Positions 21,219-29,853 of a stretch of 64,000 nt of DNA are shown here, one piece after another. Source of the stretch: Tritrichomonas musculus (lineage: Eukaryota; Parabasalia; Tritrichomonadida; Tritrichomonadidae). The notes beneath the pieces were generated by a model. It had not been told where the DNA came from and ran no database searches. It saw nothing but the letters and a program-made list of their open reading frames with translations. Positions within the stretch are counted from its first letter, which is position 1; each line of letters starts with the position of its first letter. The position numbers were made by a program, and so were the translations under genes. The DNA is taken from assembly GCA_039105265.1 (NCBI GenBank), contig JAPFFF010000019.1:1024501-1088500 (forward strand), given 5' to 3'.

Positions 21219-22133
21219 ATGAAACGTTTCATGAAACCTACTCAATTTAATTATAAAGAGATTTTATTCTCTAGTGGTTCAGATTATGATGATGACCAAA
21301 TGAGTTTTGCATTTGAATATGAATCATTCAAGCCAACTGTAAATGAAACAACATTTAATATTGATGATGAGATGAATAAAGCATATCAACGCAATGAATC
21401 AAAAATAAAGAATGAATCAATCAGACCAATCGCAAACGGTATCTATTCATATTACAATTCATTGAACATACTCGTTGGTCAGCAAGGTAAAGGAAAGAGT
21501 CATATAATGCTACGAGATGTTATTCAAATGTCTCGAATGAAGAACGCTGGCTTTCATTTAATTGTTTATGTATCACGAAACGGAACAATCAACGATGCTA
21601 CATTCGAAAGTCAACGCGAATTGATACAGCTACCAATAAAAACTGTTGCTGACAGCAATGCTGAAGAATATCTTAAACAACTTGATTTATATAAAGAATT
21701 GTATAACAAATATTCATCAACACCAAAAATAGTAATCGATGAAAAGAAGTTAAACGATATGTTTGAGTTTCTTCATATCAATAAACTAGGTCAACCGAAT
21801 AAACCGCTAAATACTATCATTCTTTGTGAGGACTTTTTGAAATCGAAACTAATTAAATCCGCTTATTTTATCAATACCATTAGTCAGCTTCGACACAAGA
21901 ATCTAATCATATTCGTAAACATTCAGTTCTTCAAAGCTTTAACAACAGAATGGAAAAATAATGCAACATCATTCTTCATCTTCAGTGGTTATTCACGACA
22001 GAAACTCGGCTACATATATCAACAAGTTCCATTTCCAATAGATTTCGAAGAGTTATGGAATCGATACAGAACAATGAAAGCACATCAATTCGTTTTAGTC
22101 AATGTTCGAACTAATAACCTTTCATTCATCTAA
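21219..22133 (+). CDS. FtsK/HerA-type packaging ATPase (element B)
   Basis: 304-residue ATPase expected to drive genome packaging into the capsid. Walker A GQQGKGKS near residues 86-93, preceded by a beta strand (SLNILV). Walker B-like TIILCEDF near 197, then a sensor/arginine region (SQLRHKNLIIFVNIQFF). The relative in element C (29854-30669) shares the fold order, the VYVS.. and VADSNAEEYL / VSQENAEEYV stretches, and the C-terminal FDELYERY-like end (FEELWNRYRTMKAHQ). It overlaps the opposing gene at 22122 by 12 bases. Confidence 0.85.
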   Translation: MKRFMKPTQFNYKEILFSSGSDYDDDQMSFAFEYESFKPTVNETTFNIDDEMNKAYQRNESKIKNESIRPIANGIYSYYNSLNILVGQQGKGKSHIMLRDVIQMSRMKNAGFHLIVYVSRNGTINDATFESQRELIQLPIKTVADSNAEEYLKQLDLYKELYNKYSSTPKIVIDEKKLNDMFEFLHINKLGQPNKPLNTIILCEDFLKSKLIKSAYFINTISQLRHKNLIIFVNIQFFKALTTEWKNNATSFFIFSGYSRQKLGYIYQQVPFPIDFEELWNRYRTMKAHQFVLVNVRTNNLSFI

Positions 22134-22580
22134 TACAATTTGTTGTTGAACACCAACAAACAGTTGTGGTGTATTGATATTATATTTTTGTCTCATCTGT
22201 TCAATGAGTTCCTTTGTTTTCTTATCATTGACTTTCCTGATACTGTAATTATAATACTTGTATTCTTTAAATGATTGTTCTTCATTTGAACCTTCAACGA
22301 AGAACTCAATTGATGTCGTTGATATTCTTCTTCGAACATTTGATGTTAATGTTATATATTCGAGACCGAGGTCGACAATCTTGTCATGATAGAATCGTTT
22401 GAATTCATTTTCTTTGTTCTTCAAAGATATATACAACACTTTAGCTTTATATGTAGCCTTTCCACTTGGTATTGGATATCTATCGCACAGAATTGAGAAA
22501 TCACATTGTTTGAACTTCTCTGATTCATCCAACATATCAATCAATGAATTGATGTAATTATAAATCTTTGGTGTTGACAT
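22122..22580 (-). CDS. uncharacterised Maverick protein, 152 residues (element B)
   Basis: No family recognised. Mixed alpha/beta composition: N-terminal helix (IYNYINSLIDMLDESEKF), a Cys pair (CDFSILCDRYP), beta-like centre (KAKVLYISLKN.. EYITLTSNVRRRISTTSIEFFVEG) and a charged C-terminal helix. It converges with the ATPase with a 12-base overlap. The upstream sequence read on its strand contains TTTTTATTTTTG about 30 bases before the start, supporting the start at 22580. It might be a minor structural or packaging factor given its position; inference only. Confidence 0.6.
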   Translation of the reverse strand: MSTPKIYNYINSLIDMLDESEKFKQCDFSILCDRYPIPSGKATYKAKVLYISLKNKENEFKRFYHDKIVDLGLEYITLTSNVRRRISTTSIEFFVEGSNEEQSFKEYKYYNYSIRKVNDKKTKELIEQMRQKYNINTPQLFVGVQQQIVLDE

Positions 22581-22650
22581 GTCTTTAGAGTGAAATTAAA
22601 AAACAAAAAACAAAAATAAAAACGTCATTGAAGACACTTCAGATATCTTT

Positions 22651-22893
22651 TTAATAAATGAGTTCTTCAAGTTCAGCAATTAATTCAATAGGACCGTTGA
22701 ATTTCTTTAGTTGTTCAATAAAGTGATTTATCTCTTTTTGTACTCCGTCAACAACATCATCATTATCGTAGAGGTATTTTAATGCAGGTCTCCAACCTTT
22801 TAGCTTTTTGTTGATTCTATTAATGAGGATGCTTAATTGTTCCTCCGTTTGTCGGAGGCAGCGAGTACACGCAGCTTCGGCTTGGTTTGACAT
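22651..22893 (-). CDS. small helical protein near the right end of element B
   Basis: 80 residues, helical, with a Cys pair near the N-terminus (CTRCLRQTEEQL) and an amphipathic helix (INHFIEQLKKF). The upstream TTTTTTTATCAGCAATT also stands before the KilA-N gene at 12146, suggesting a shared control element. It is the last gene before the terminal region. Function unknown. Confidence 0.5.
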   Translation of the reverse strand: MSNQAEAACTRCLRQTEEQLSILINRINKKLKGWRPALKYLYDNDDVVDGVQKEINHFIEQLKKFNGPIELIAELEELIY

Positions 22894-23132
22894 TATAAAT
22901 TGCTGATAAAAAAAATAAAAAATTTTTGAAAGTTCTATTTTTCGTTGTTGTTATTTTTGGGAGTTCGTCAATTTATTCAAAATTTGTCTATGCCATTTTG
23001 TGAAAGTTTCGAGGGCTAATTTTGAAAAAGTGGCGATTTTTTGAGTCATGTAGCTGAGGTTTGGGGTCTGTAAATCCTATGACAAGGGGGTCATTTTTTA
23101 TCCCCCCACCAAAAGCCCACACATATACTACT
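22894..23132. repeat. right terminal region of element B
   Basis: 239 bases from the last gene to the tip. The tip, read inward, is AGTAGTATATGTGTGGGC, followed by a G/C-run with hairpin potential (GGGGG..CCCCCC around 23084-23107). This is presumably one terminal inverted repeat; its partner is not in the window. Confidence 0.6.
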
Positions 23133-23392
23133 AACGTGGAAATAGTGGATATGTTTTCGACGGTATCGATACTGGATGTCACTCAGTCACTGTTACATTC
23201 AAGGGATTACCTATTCATGGAGGTGAAAACGATACATACTACTATCCAGATACTCTCGATGATGGAACTGTCGTTAAAGATGCTCATCCACCAGCACCTG
23301 AGATGTGGATCTGTAGTGATATATGGTGGAGTTGGAGTATCGATGGAGGTGTTAAGTATCATCCTCGTGGCATTCCAACAAATTATGAGTAA
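23133..23392 (+). pseudogene. major capsid protein, C-terminal piece (element D)
   Basis: Codes for a stretch matching the end of the element C capsid protein (26976-28667): GNSGYVFDGIDTG against NSGYVFDGIDTGG, then VTFKGLP, NDTYYY, PPAPEMWICSDIWW against PPPPEMWVCTDTYF, and VKYHPRGIP. The rest of the gene is separated by element B, whose tip lies at 23132. This shows that B landed in a capsid gene. Confidence 0.8.
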
Positions 23393-23448
23393 ATGAATCT
23401 CATCATCGACACATACATTAAATGATATATTTTTCGATTTTAACGAGA

Positions 23449-23961
23449 ATGAAACGCATGTCAACATACTCGCAACGAGAATTTCATTCAATCCCAATCA
23501 AGAGAATCACCGGTTTCAACATCAATCCTTATCGAGGTGATACATTTGATGAAGCGATGGATATCAACGGTGATGGAGTCATTGATGATTATGAACGTCA
23601 AGTATACTACAATCAATCCACAGAACCAACGATGAAAACATACTTCATCACTCGCGATTATGAGAATACATTACCTCCAGAATTCGTTAACTCATCGAAT
23701 GATCGATACATATCATTTCAATACTGTAGAGCTACTTGTCAACACTACCTTGATGGTGAAACTGAAGTCCATTGCTCATTCGTTCCACGTGATGAATACT
23801 GTGATTCCTTAGTGTGGTATGCAAACTTAACACCTCCTGATGATAATCGCAAGTACGAAATTATATCACGTAAAAATACCTTTAAAGTATGGTTCACTGA
23901 TACTGAGGGTAAAGAGATTAAACCTGATAATTTCACGCTTTTCTTGAAACTTGAATATTGA
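23449..23961 (+). CDS. small capsid-like protein with an EF-hand (element D)
   Basis: 170 residues. The last 113 match the gene at 26586-26927 in element C (TYFIT..YEN..P..FV, QYCRATC..YLDGETEVH, DEYCDSLVWYAN, KVWFTD..GKEIKPD). That part is beta-rich with conserved Cys and looks like a small beta-sandwich. Beside the capsid gene it is a candidate minor (penton) capsid protein, by position rather than by motif. The N-terminal extension, missing in C, has a canonical EF-hand loop (DINGDGVIDDYE). The start at 23449 is chosen because it follows the TATTTTTCG motif; an earlier Met at 23422 would lie before it. Confidence 0.65.
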   Translation: MKRMSTYSQREFHSIPIKRITGFNINPYRGDTFDEAMDINGDGVIDDYERQVYYNQSTEPTMKTYFITRDYENTLPPEFVNSSNDRYISFQYCRATCQHYLDGETEVHCSFVPRDEYCDSLVWYANLTPPDDNRKYEIISRKNTFKVWFTDTEGKEIKPDNFTLFLKLEY

Positions 23962-24039
23962 ATTTTCATCAGTGATTCATGAAGCGAACTACACTAGCAT
24001 GAATGCATATCTACTATTTTTAACATCGATGAAACATAC

Positions 24040-26224
24040 ATGACTGGAATATTAACGAAACAGAATGCTATAGATAAAACCATTGATCACGATGCAACTT
24101 TCGATGGACCCACTCGTTTTGAGAACTTCGATGGAGCTAGTGTTACATTTAAATCAACACCGATATTCGATAATGATATTATTGTGATGATTGATAATGA
24201 ACCCACATCGATGAATGATGTAATGAATAATATCATGTCATTGAGTGATAGTAATAATAAAATAGCTGCAGCTGTGAATAAAATCGATGGGGTGCACTAT
24301 GAAGTAGAGAATGCATTGATTGAAAAAATAACTGAGGTATCAGACACTCTAGATCAACATCTCAGCACTCATCCTGATATCAATATCGATAATCAACCTT
24401 CAACAACATCTACACACGCATCGATAAAGAAATCACCAACAATAATCACTAGAGATGTCGACTTACTCGCTAATGACGTTGAAGATGAAATCATTGATGA
24501 ACCACCTGTTGAAGTCACTGTAGATGATGTAAACGCTGTAATGGATTCCATGATTACTAATCTTAATGAATCACTCGTTTATTTCGAAAACAATGATGAA
24601 ACACTTCATCTGATTACTCTCAAGCATGATAAACGAATTGAGATTCTCGATGATGGTATGGCACTAGCTACTGAGATGATAACGAATATAAATGCTTGTA
24701 TCGATGATGAACTCGAACCTGCAATCAATAAGAATACAACTGATATCACTCAACTGAAAACTGATGTCGATGAACTCACTAACGATGTATCATCAATAAG
24801 TAATACTATGGCATGTAAAGTCGATCTCGATGATGTTAATGAAAAACTCACTAATGAAATCAACTCATTGAATACAGCTGTTGATAATCGATATACTAAA
24901 TCCGAAGTTGATGATAAACTCAAACCTATTAATGATAAGCTCATTGGTGATGTTGGATCGATAACTACAGATCTCAGTGATAGATATACGAAGAAAGAAG
25001 TTGATGATAAACTCATTCCGATAAATAATAAATTCGATGATTATGTGTTGAAGACATCATTCGATTCATCGATAAATGATATCAATACATCACTTACAGT
25101 TCGATATACAAAGAAAGAAGTTGATGATAAACTCACATTAACGAATAATAAATTCAATAATTACGTAACGACATCATCATTCACCACAACCGTTAACGAT
25201 ATCAATGACGAACTCAGTGACAGATACATCAAGAGCGAGATCGATAACAAGGTATCCACTATCAACAACTCCCTCAACAGCAGGTATACAAAGAGTGAAG
25301 CCGATAACAAGTTCGTTACATCAACGAAGCATACTAGCGATATCAATTCATTGACGACATCCCTCAACAACATATACACCATGAGTGAATGTGATACTAA
25401 GTACGTTCATCAAGATAGTATCATTCCGAGTACAGACACAACTACTACTACTGAATTCACCCATGATGATATTCTATCAGCTTTGAACACCGTTAATCGC
25501 ATCAATAACGCACAGTTCTGGTATCGATCGGGTGGTAACGTGATAAGACCGAAGAACGCTGATTTCGTTCGATGTATGTTCTATGCAGAGCAACTCAGGT
25601 TCACTAACGATTCAAATAGATATGTCAACGATCTCGCGTTGAGTTCCGAAACTGTAAACAACGATACTTCACTAGCAACATCAGCGTTCGTACATAAATG
25701 TGTTGATGACGTCATCGATGACACATCAATCACCAAGAGATCTATGGTGAACACCTTCTCTGAGTACATCAAAAACGATGGAACTACGGTGAACTACGCT
25801 GATGAAGCGAAGAAGTACATATCCAACCTAACATTCATTAACGGTGATTTCGAGCTGAGTTTCAAAGAGATTGATTTCTCGAAAGTGAAGTACATTGTGG
25901 CATACTATCAATGCCAATCCGATCATTACTTCAACATGAGCTTCATTGTCGTATACAATAACGTTAAGAAGTCCGGTAGATTGATTGTTTTCACGGGATC
26001 AGGGGAGTTCAAATATGTAGTAGCTGATGTCACTTCAAACCGATCTGATGATGGTATCGTCGCTTCGTTTTACATTGAGGTTGATGGTGGAAACTTCCCC
26101 ACTCACGATGATCTCGTTATCGATACTGGTGCGTACAGGGAATTCAAGTACGTTAAGTTCGTTGAATCCGATGAAACGATGATGGGTTCGTTGATGGACC
26201 TCTTCTCGATATACAAACTCAGCA
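24040..26224 (+). pseudogene. fibre-like protein with YTK.EVDDKL repeats, 5' part (element D)
   Basis: Large fibre-like gene interrupted by element C after about 728 residues. The N-terminus MTGILTKQNAID matches the C fibre (MTAILTKQNALD), a likely virion-anchoring segment. Long helical region with heptads, then at least five repeats of the type RYTKKEVDDKL..NNKF (residues of about 285-450). These are typical of trimeric phage tail fibres (established for that family; here inferred from similarity of the repeat). A beta-rich domain follows (SGGNVIRPKNADFVRC..). Start preceded by CTATTTTTAAC. Treated as a fossil gene. Confidence 0.75.
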
Positions 26225-26225
26225 A

Positions 26226-26573
26226 CTACATATAAAAGAGGTGATTTTAGACCTTCGGTCTAAACTCCCCACTTCCATGGTCATGAAGAAGGATCAGATT
26301 GGAAACCTTGAGAATTCGTTAACGATTCCCGTTGCTGAGTTGGTGTTAAGAATTGGGTGTTTATGGAGTTCAGATTGGATTCGGGAATGAAGGGTTGGTG
26401 ATGAATTTATGTGATCCTTGAGAAATGATTCGAAAGTGAAGGTCTGGGAAGTTAGGTCTGGAATCACCGGAGGTCTTGGAAGTGGAGATGTGAGGGTTGA
26501 TTTGAAGGGTTGGAAGGGGTAGTTAGGGATCATAAGTTTTGCGATAAAGTGGTTTGGGATGATGTGAAAATTT
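26226..26573. repeat. left terminal inverted repeat of element C
   Basis: Matches the reverse complement of 49130-49478. Tip CTACATATAAAAGAGGTG, then a perfect hairpin (TTTAGACC TTC GGTCTAAA) about 20 bases in. A 79-residue frame (26533 to 26294) reads outward in this repeat. Confidence 0.95.
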
Positions 26574-26585
26574 AATGAGTACGAA

Positions 26586-26927
26586 ATGGAACCAACAACT
26601 AAGACTTACTTTATAACTGACACTTATGAGAACCAGTTTCCGATCGATTTTGTGTATTCAAAGAATCGTAAATATGTCGTTTTTCAGTACTGTAGGGCTA
26701 CATGTAATGGCTATCTAGATGGCGAGACGGAGGTCCATGCAACATTCATTCAAAGGGACAAGTATTGTGATAGTCTTGTGTGGTATGCAAACGTGATACC
26801 AAGTGATGATAATAGAAAGTATGAATATATAGGAAACAAGAGGGACTTCAAGATATGGTTCACTGATTCTAAAGGTAACGAAATCAAGCCTGATGACTTT
26901 AAAGTATTCCTCAAATTGATCTACTAA
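26586..26927 (+). CDS. small capsid-like protein (element C)
   Basis: 113-residue relative of the C-terminal part of 23449-23961. Beta-rich with four conserved Cys (QYCRATCNGYLDGETEVHA, DKYCDSLVWYAN). It begins 12 bases inside the left terminal repeat boundary and converges with the major capsid gene (48-base gap). It could be the minor capsid (penton) protein, which in Polintons is a single jelly-roll; this one is shorter than usual, so the assignment is by position. It lacks the EF-hand extension of the D copy. Confidence 0.65.
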   Translation: MEPTTKTYFITDTYENQFPIDFVYSKNRKYVVFQYCRATCNGYLDGETEVHATFIQRDKYCDSLVWYANVIPSDDNRKYEYIGNKRDFKIWFTDSKGNEIKPDDFKVFLKLIY

Positions 26928-26975
26928 AAGCAAAAATAAAGGTTAACATAAACGATATTTTTGGATGAATCTCTC

Positions 26976-28667
26976 TTAATAATAGCCATCAGGGACTCCG
27001 TTAGCAAAGTACTTAACGGCTCCCCTTTGCCATGTGAAGTATGTGTCTGTACAAACCCACATTTCTGGTGGAGGAGGGTGAACGTTTAGATTAGTTGCAT
27101 CAAAGTTGTAGTATGTGTCGTTAGCACCTCGATATAATGGTTGGCCTTTGAATTTGATTGTGACTGTGTTTCCACCTGTGTCAATGCCATCGAATACATA
27201 TCCAGAGTTGGTTCGTTCGAGTTGGAAGTTAATGCAAAAGCTAGTGGCATCACTTATGGTGTTCTTGTAACGAGTTCCATCTGGGGCATTCAATGACATT
27301 GTCCATGAGTCTTCAAGTTCGTGGGATGGTCTGAGAGAACCGTCTAATTCGTTTGAGATGAGTTGGTATTGATAGAATCGTGGTCCGATGGTGGAATCAA
27401 ACTCTGTGTCTGGGTATTTGACATTGTTGATGGTGAGTTGAACGTTCTTGTACATGATGTTGTCGAAGCATGTTATTTCATTAGTTCTTTTAGGGAACAT
27501 GACTGTGATGTTGGTGGCATTCGAGAGAGCAATTGATTTGGAAACATCGAGACCTGCATCAGTGGCTAGACCTTGGAAGCCTTCACGAACGAGCTGTTGG
27601 GATGGAATGAGGAGAGGTGTATCGAGTTCACGGATGAGTCCATTGAGGCAATCAGGTTTGACACCAAATCCGGCAAGATCTGATTTCATGGTAACGATGG
27701 TACCTCCACGGCAGTTTAAGATGACTTCTTCGGACTTGTAAGCAATTACTTTAGAGGAATCACCAAGGACGGGGAGTGTTTGGTAACCTTCATTTAGCAA
27801 ATCATTTGAACCATCTTGAGGGGCATCAGATAATTTGTATTCAGTGACGATGGTTGATGGGGATCCAATTTGAGAGAATTTGTTGGAGATGGTCATGTTG
27901 GCTGGTACGTCTTGTTCGATGATGGAACAGTTGAGGAGTTCTTCGATTTCTTTGACTACAGATGGTTGAACTTGATGCCATACGAGTGCTTCTGTTGATG
28001 ATTTGATTTCTTCTTCGATTTCACCACAGATGGAGTTTGGATAGAGTTGCCATGCTTGGAATGCAAGTTGATCGGTAAAGTAAATGGATGCTTCAAATGT
28101 GATTCGATGAGCATTACCATCAGCTAATAAAGTAAGTGGAACGTAAACACCACACACTGATGGAGACATTCTAGATGTGTTTTCCCATAATGAGTAACGA
28201 TGTTTGGCTGGTTCTTTGGCATCGATTGGTTTGATTGAGTTGTATGCAAATGATTCTCTGATGAGTTCGTCTTGCTGGTATTCTTTGAGCATTACGTTGT
28301 CAATCCATAAACGAGCATCACTAAAGAGTTCTACTGCATGTTTGAAACCAATGAATATACGGTTAAGGTTAGCTGTATCACCTTCAAGATTAAGTGTTTT
28401 GTTGAGTTGGACAACGAGATTGAGTTTGGCAGTAACGAAATTCTTTTCCATTTGTGAGATGGTATGTCCTTGATGAGTCCATTTGATTTTTGTTTTTGTA
28501 CCGATTGGCATTGATGCATCTTTGTCGTCAACGTCCTCAGTAAACCAACCAAATGTATGATCTCCACCATTGTGAGCAATGAGGTTTCGAAGTTTTGATT
28601 GGAAGAATTTGAGAACATCACCTTCATCATTACCGGTGTTCTTGAGTTGAGCATTCTGATATGTCAT
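26976..28667 (-). CDS. major capsid protein, double jelly-roll type (element C)
   Basis: 563 residues from the preferred Met (MTYQNAQLKN), about the size of Polinton/adenovirus-lineage double jelly-roll capsid proteins. The beta-rich, turn-rich sequence, the position beside pVI-like and ATPase genes, and conserved stretches shared with the element D piece (GYVFDGID, PPPEMW) support the call. An upstream Met at 28697 would add 10 residues but lies within the shared promoter region; the start at 28667 is preferred. It forms the icosahedral shell in family models. Divergent from the pVI-like gene, with the TATTTTTG motif between them. The match to the capsid fold is inferred, not shown by a motif. 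Confidence 0.7.
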   Translation of the reverse strand: MTYQNAQLKNTGNDEGDVLKFFQSKLRNLIAHNGGDHTFGWFTEDVDDKDASMPIGTKTKIKWTHQGHTISQMEKNFVTAKLNLVVQLNKTLNLEGDTANLNRIFIGFKHAVELFSDARLWIDNVMLKEYQQDELIRESFAYNSIKPIDAKEPAKHRYSLWENTSRMSPSVCGVYVPLTLLADGNAHRITFEASIYFTDQLAFQAWQLYPNSICGEIEEEIKSSTEALVWHQVQPSVVKEIEELLNCSIIEQDVPANMTISNKFSQIGSPSTIVTEYKLSDAPQDGSNDLLNEGYQTLPVLGDSSKVIAYKSEEVILNCRGGTIVTMKSDLAGFGVKPDCLNGLIRELDTPLLIPSQQLVREGFQGLATDAGLDVSKSIALSNATNITVMFPKRTNEITCFDNIMYKNVQLTINNVKYPDTEFDSTIGPRFYQYQLISNELDGSLRPSHELEDSWTMSLNAPDGTRYKNTISDATSFCINFQLERTNSGYVFDGIDTGGNTVTIKFKGQPLYRGANDTYYNFDATNLNVHPPPPEMWVCTDTYFTWQRGAVKYFANGVPDGYY

Positions 28668-28705
28668 TCTTTGAGTTGTGATTAAAAAAAGATTCATATG
28701 AAGTT

Positions 28706-28714
28706 GTATTTTTG
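28706..28714. promoter_or_regulatory. shared upstream motif between capsid and pVI-like genes
   Basis: TGTATTTTTGG lies between the leftward capsid start (28667) and the rightward start at 28725. The same TATTTTTG-type motif stands 10-30 bases before many element genes in this window, so this may be a late-type viral promoter element serving one or both genes. Confidence 0.45.
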
Positions 28715-28724
28715 GAATTTTAAT

Positions 28725-29087
28725 ATGAATCCAAAGAAAATGGCATTTGGGACATGGTTTAAGAACTTGCTGGTGAAAGGGAAGAATTTCATAAAGAAAG
28801 CATCTCCATACATTCGTAAGGGAATTGAAATAGCACGAAAAGTTGGGCCTATGTTTGGCGATACAGTTGGTGGAATCGTTAATAGTATTGCTAATGGAGC
28901 CGATTACTTGCTCAATAAAGTTGCACCAAATCCACCTAAAACAAACCCAACCAAATTAAAACCTTTACCAATAGATTTCACAAATTTCGATTCAATGATT
29001 AATGATGATTCAAACAATAAGGTGGAAATGATTCAAAGACCAATTCTTGGTGGGAATAAAGGTAGGCTAACTCCAATCTTGAAGTGA
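28725..29087 (+). CDS. pVI-like small virion protein (element C)
   Basis: 120 residues (MNPKKMAFGTWFKNLL..). The start at 28725 follows the TATTTTTG motif, whereas the Met at 28698 precedes it. The N-terminus is a basic amphipathic helix (GTWFKNLLVKGKNFIKKA), followed by a Gly/Ala/Val hydrophobic stretch (VGPMFGDTVGGIVNSIANGA), a Pro-rich linker and a polar tail. This layout recalls the membrane-active adenovirus protein VI and Polinton/virophage equivalents encoded beside the capsid gene. The family link is inference from layout and position. Confidence 0.55.
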   Translation: MNPKKMAFGTWFKNLLVKGKNFIKKASPYIRKGIEIARKVGPMFGDTVGGIVNSIANGADYLLNKVAPNPPKTNPTKLKPLPIDFTNFDSMINDDSNNKVEMIQRPILGGNKGRLTPILK

Positions 29088-29142
29088 CTTAAATGAGTTC
29101 ATTGATGGTTTAATGTGATTGTTTATTTTTATGTGACACCAA

Positions 29143-29514
29143 ATGGAAGTAAAAGTGATTGGACCCATTAAAGAATATTTGAAAACATTTAACACTCCAG
29201 ATGAATTCAATTTATGGTATGCTAAAAATAAAGACGAGATTGATAAGATTACGACTCATAAACTTAATAAGATGTATTACATTGAGGGATATCGTATAAC
29301 GAAAATCAAAGGGGTGTTGTGTTTGAAGAAAGCTGTCAAGAAACAGGTAGATGAAACAGTAAATGATCAAGATCAAACGATACATCATGAAGAAATCAAT
29401 GATATCAATAACGAAATTGCTGAACATTCACAAAGTATTGAGAGTATTAAGGCTGATATAGTTGCTATTAAGAATGCCATTAACGAGATTGTTAAGGCTA
29501 TCAATAATGGTTAA
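29143..29514 (+). CDS. small two-part protein: compact domain plus coiled coil (element C)
   Basis: 123 residues. Residues 1-67 form a compact alpha/beta domain (EFNLWYAKNKDEIDKITTHK then LNKMYYIEGYRITKIKG..LCL) that resembles short DNA-binding segments seen in viral proteins, though I cannot name a family. Residues 75-123 are a coiled coil with regular Ile heptads (IESIKADIVAIKNAINEIV). TTTATTTTTATG stands about 15 bases upstream. It lies between the pVI-like gene and the ATPase, so a virion or packaging role is plausible. Confidence 0.55.
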   Translation: MEVKVIGPIKEYLKTFNTPDEFNLWYAKNKDEIDKITTHKLNKMYYIEGYRITKIKGVLCLKKAVKKQVDETVNDQDQTIHHEEINDINNEIAEHSQSIESIKADIVAIKNAINEIVKAINNG

Positions 29515-29853
29515 ATTGAAGGATGTGCAATTGTGTACAACGTTGATGAGATGGAGTAAATGATGTATTTTTGAAGGTTTTGATGACCGCGTGAAATCGC
29601 GCACTCGCATTTTCATTAGGATTTTGGGTCCGGACAATTTCGTCCACACCTATTTTTGGATCCATTTTCATTAGGTTTTGACGACCGCGTAAAATCACGC
29701 ACTCGCATTTCATTGATGATTTGAAGGTGTACAAATCCGACCACCTTCTCGAGACCTTCTAAAATGAACCAAATCTGAAGGTATTCTATGCTAGCCCGAA
29801 TTCGTACATGCAGGAAATTAACCTCTAAATCGAACCATTTTAATTGGTTGTAA
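29515..29853. repeat. spacer with a repeated hairpin sequence and a dispersed repeat
   Basis: Two direct copies of a roughly 40-base unit lie at about 29577-29618 and 29672-29713; each contains ACCGCGT(G/A)AAATC(G/A)CGC, which can fold on itself. From about 29727 a 100-base stretch matches 40947-41095 (shared GAGACCTTCTAAAAT, ACCAAAT, ATTCGTACATGCAGGAA). No gene seen. Confidence 0.7.

Larger units (their letters stand above)
8841..23132. mobile_element. Maverick/Polinton element B, right-hand part
   Basis: Second virus-like element. It is the host of element A (in its fibre gene) and of the mini-Maverick (in its polymerase gene), and is itself inserted in the capsid gene of element D. Parts seen: fibre piece (+), HNH protein (+), a repeat-bearing spacer, KilA-N protein (-), polymerase (-), small genes, a second HNH (+), ARILSSE protein (+), membrane microprotein (+), ATPase (+), two small genes (-) and a terminal region. 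The right tip at 23132, read inward, is AGTAGTATATGTGTGGGC. The left end lies beyond the window. Broken: two foreign insertions plus perhaps two further breaks. Confidence 0.8.

Noticed and set aside
26294-26533. 79-residue frame in the terminal repeats as a gene
   Set aside because: Kept as a finding only: no motif, no upstream signal, and it lies wholly in the inverted repeat.
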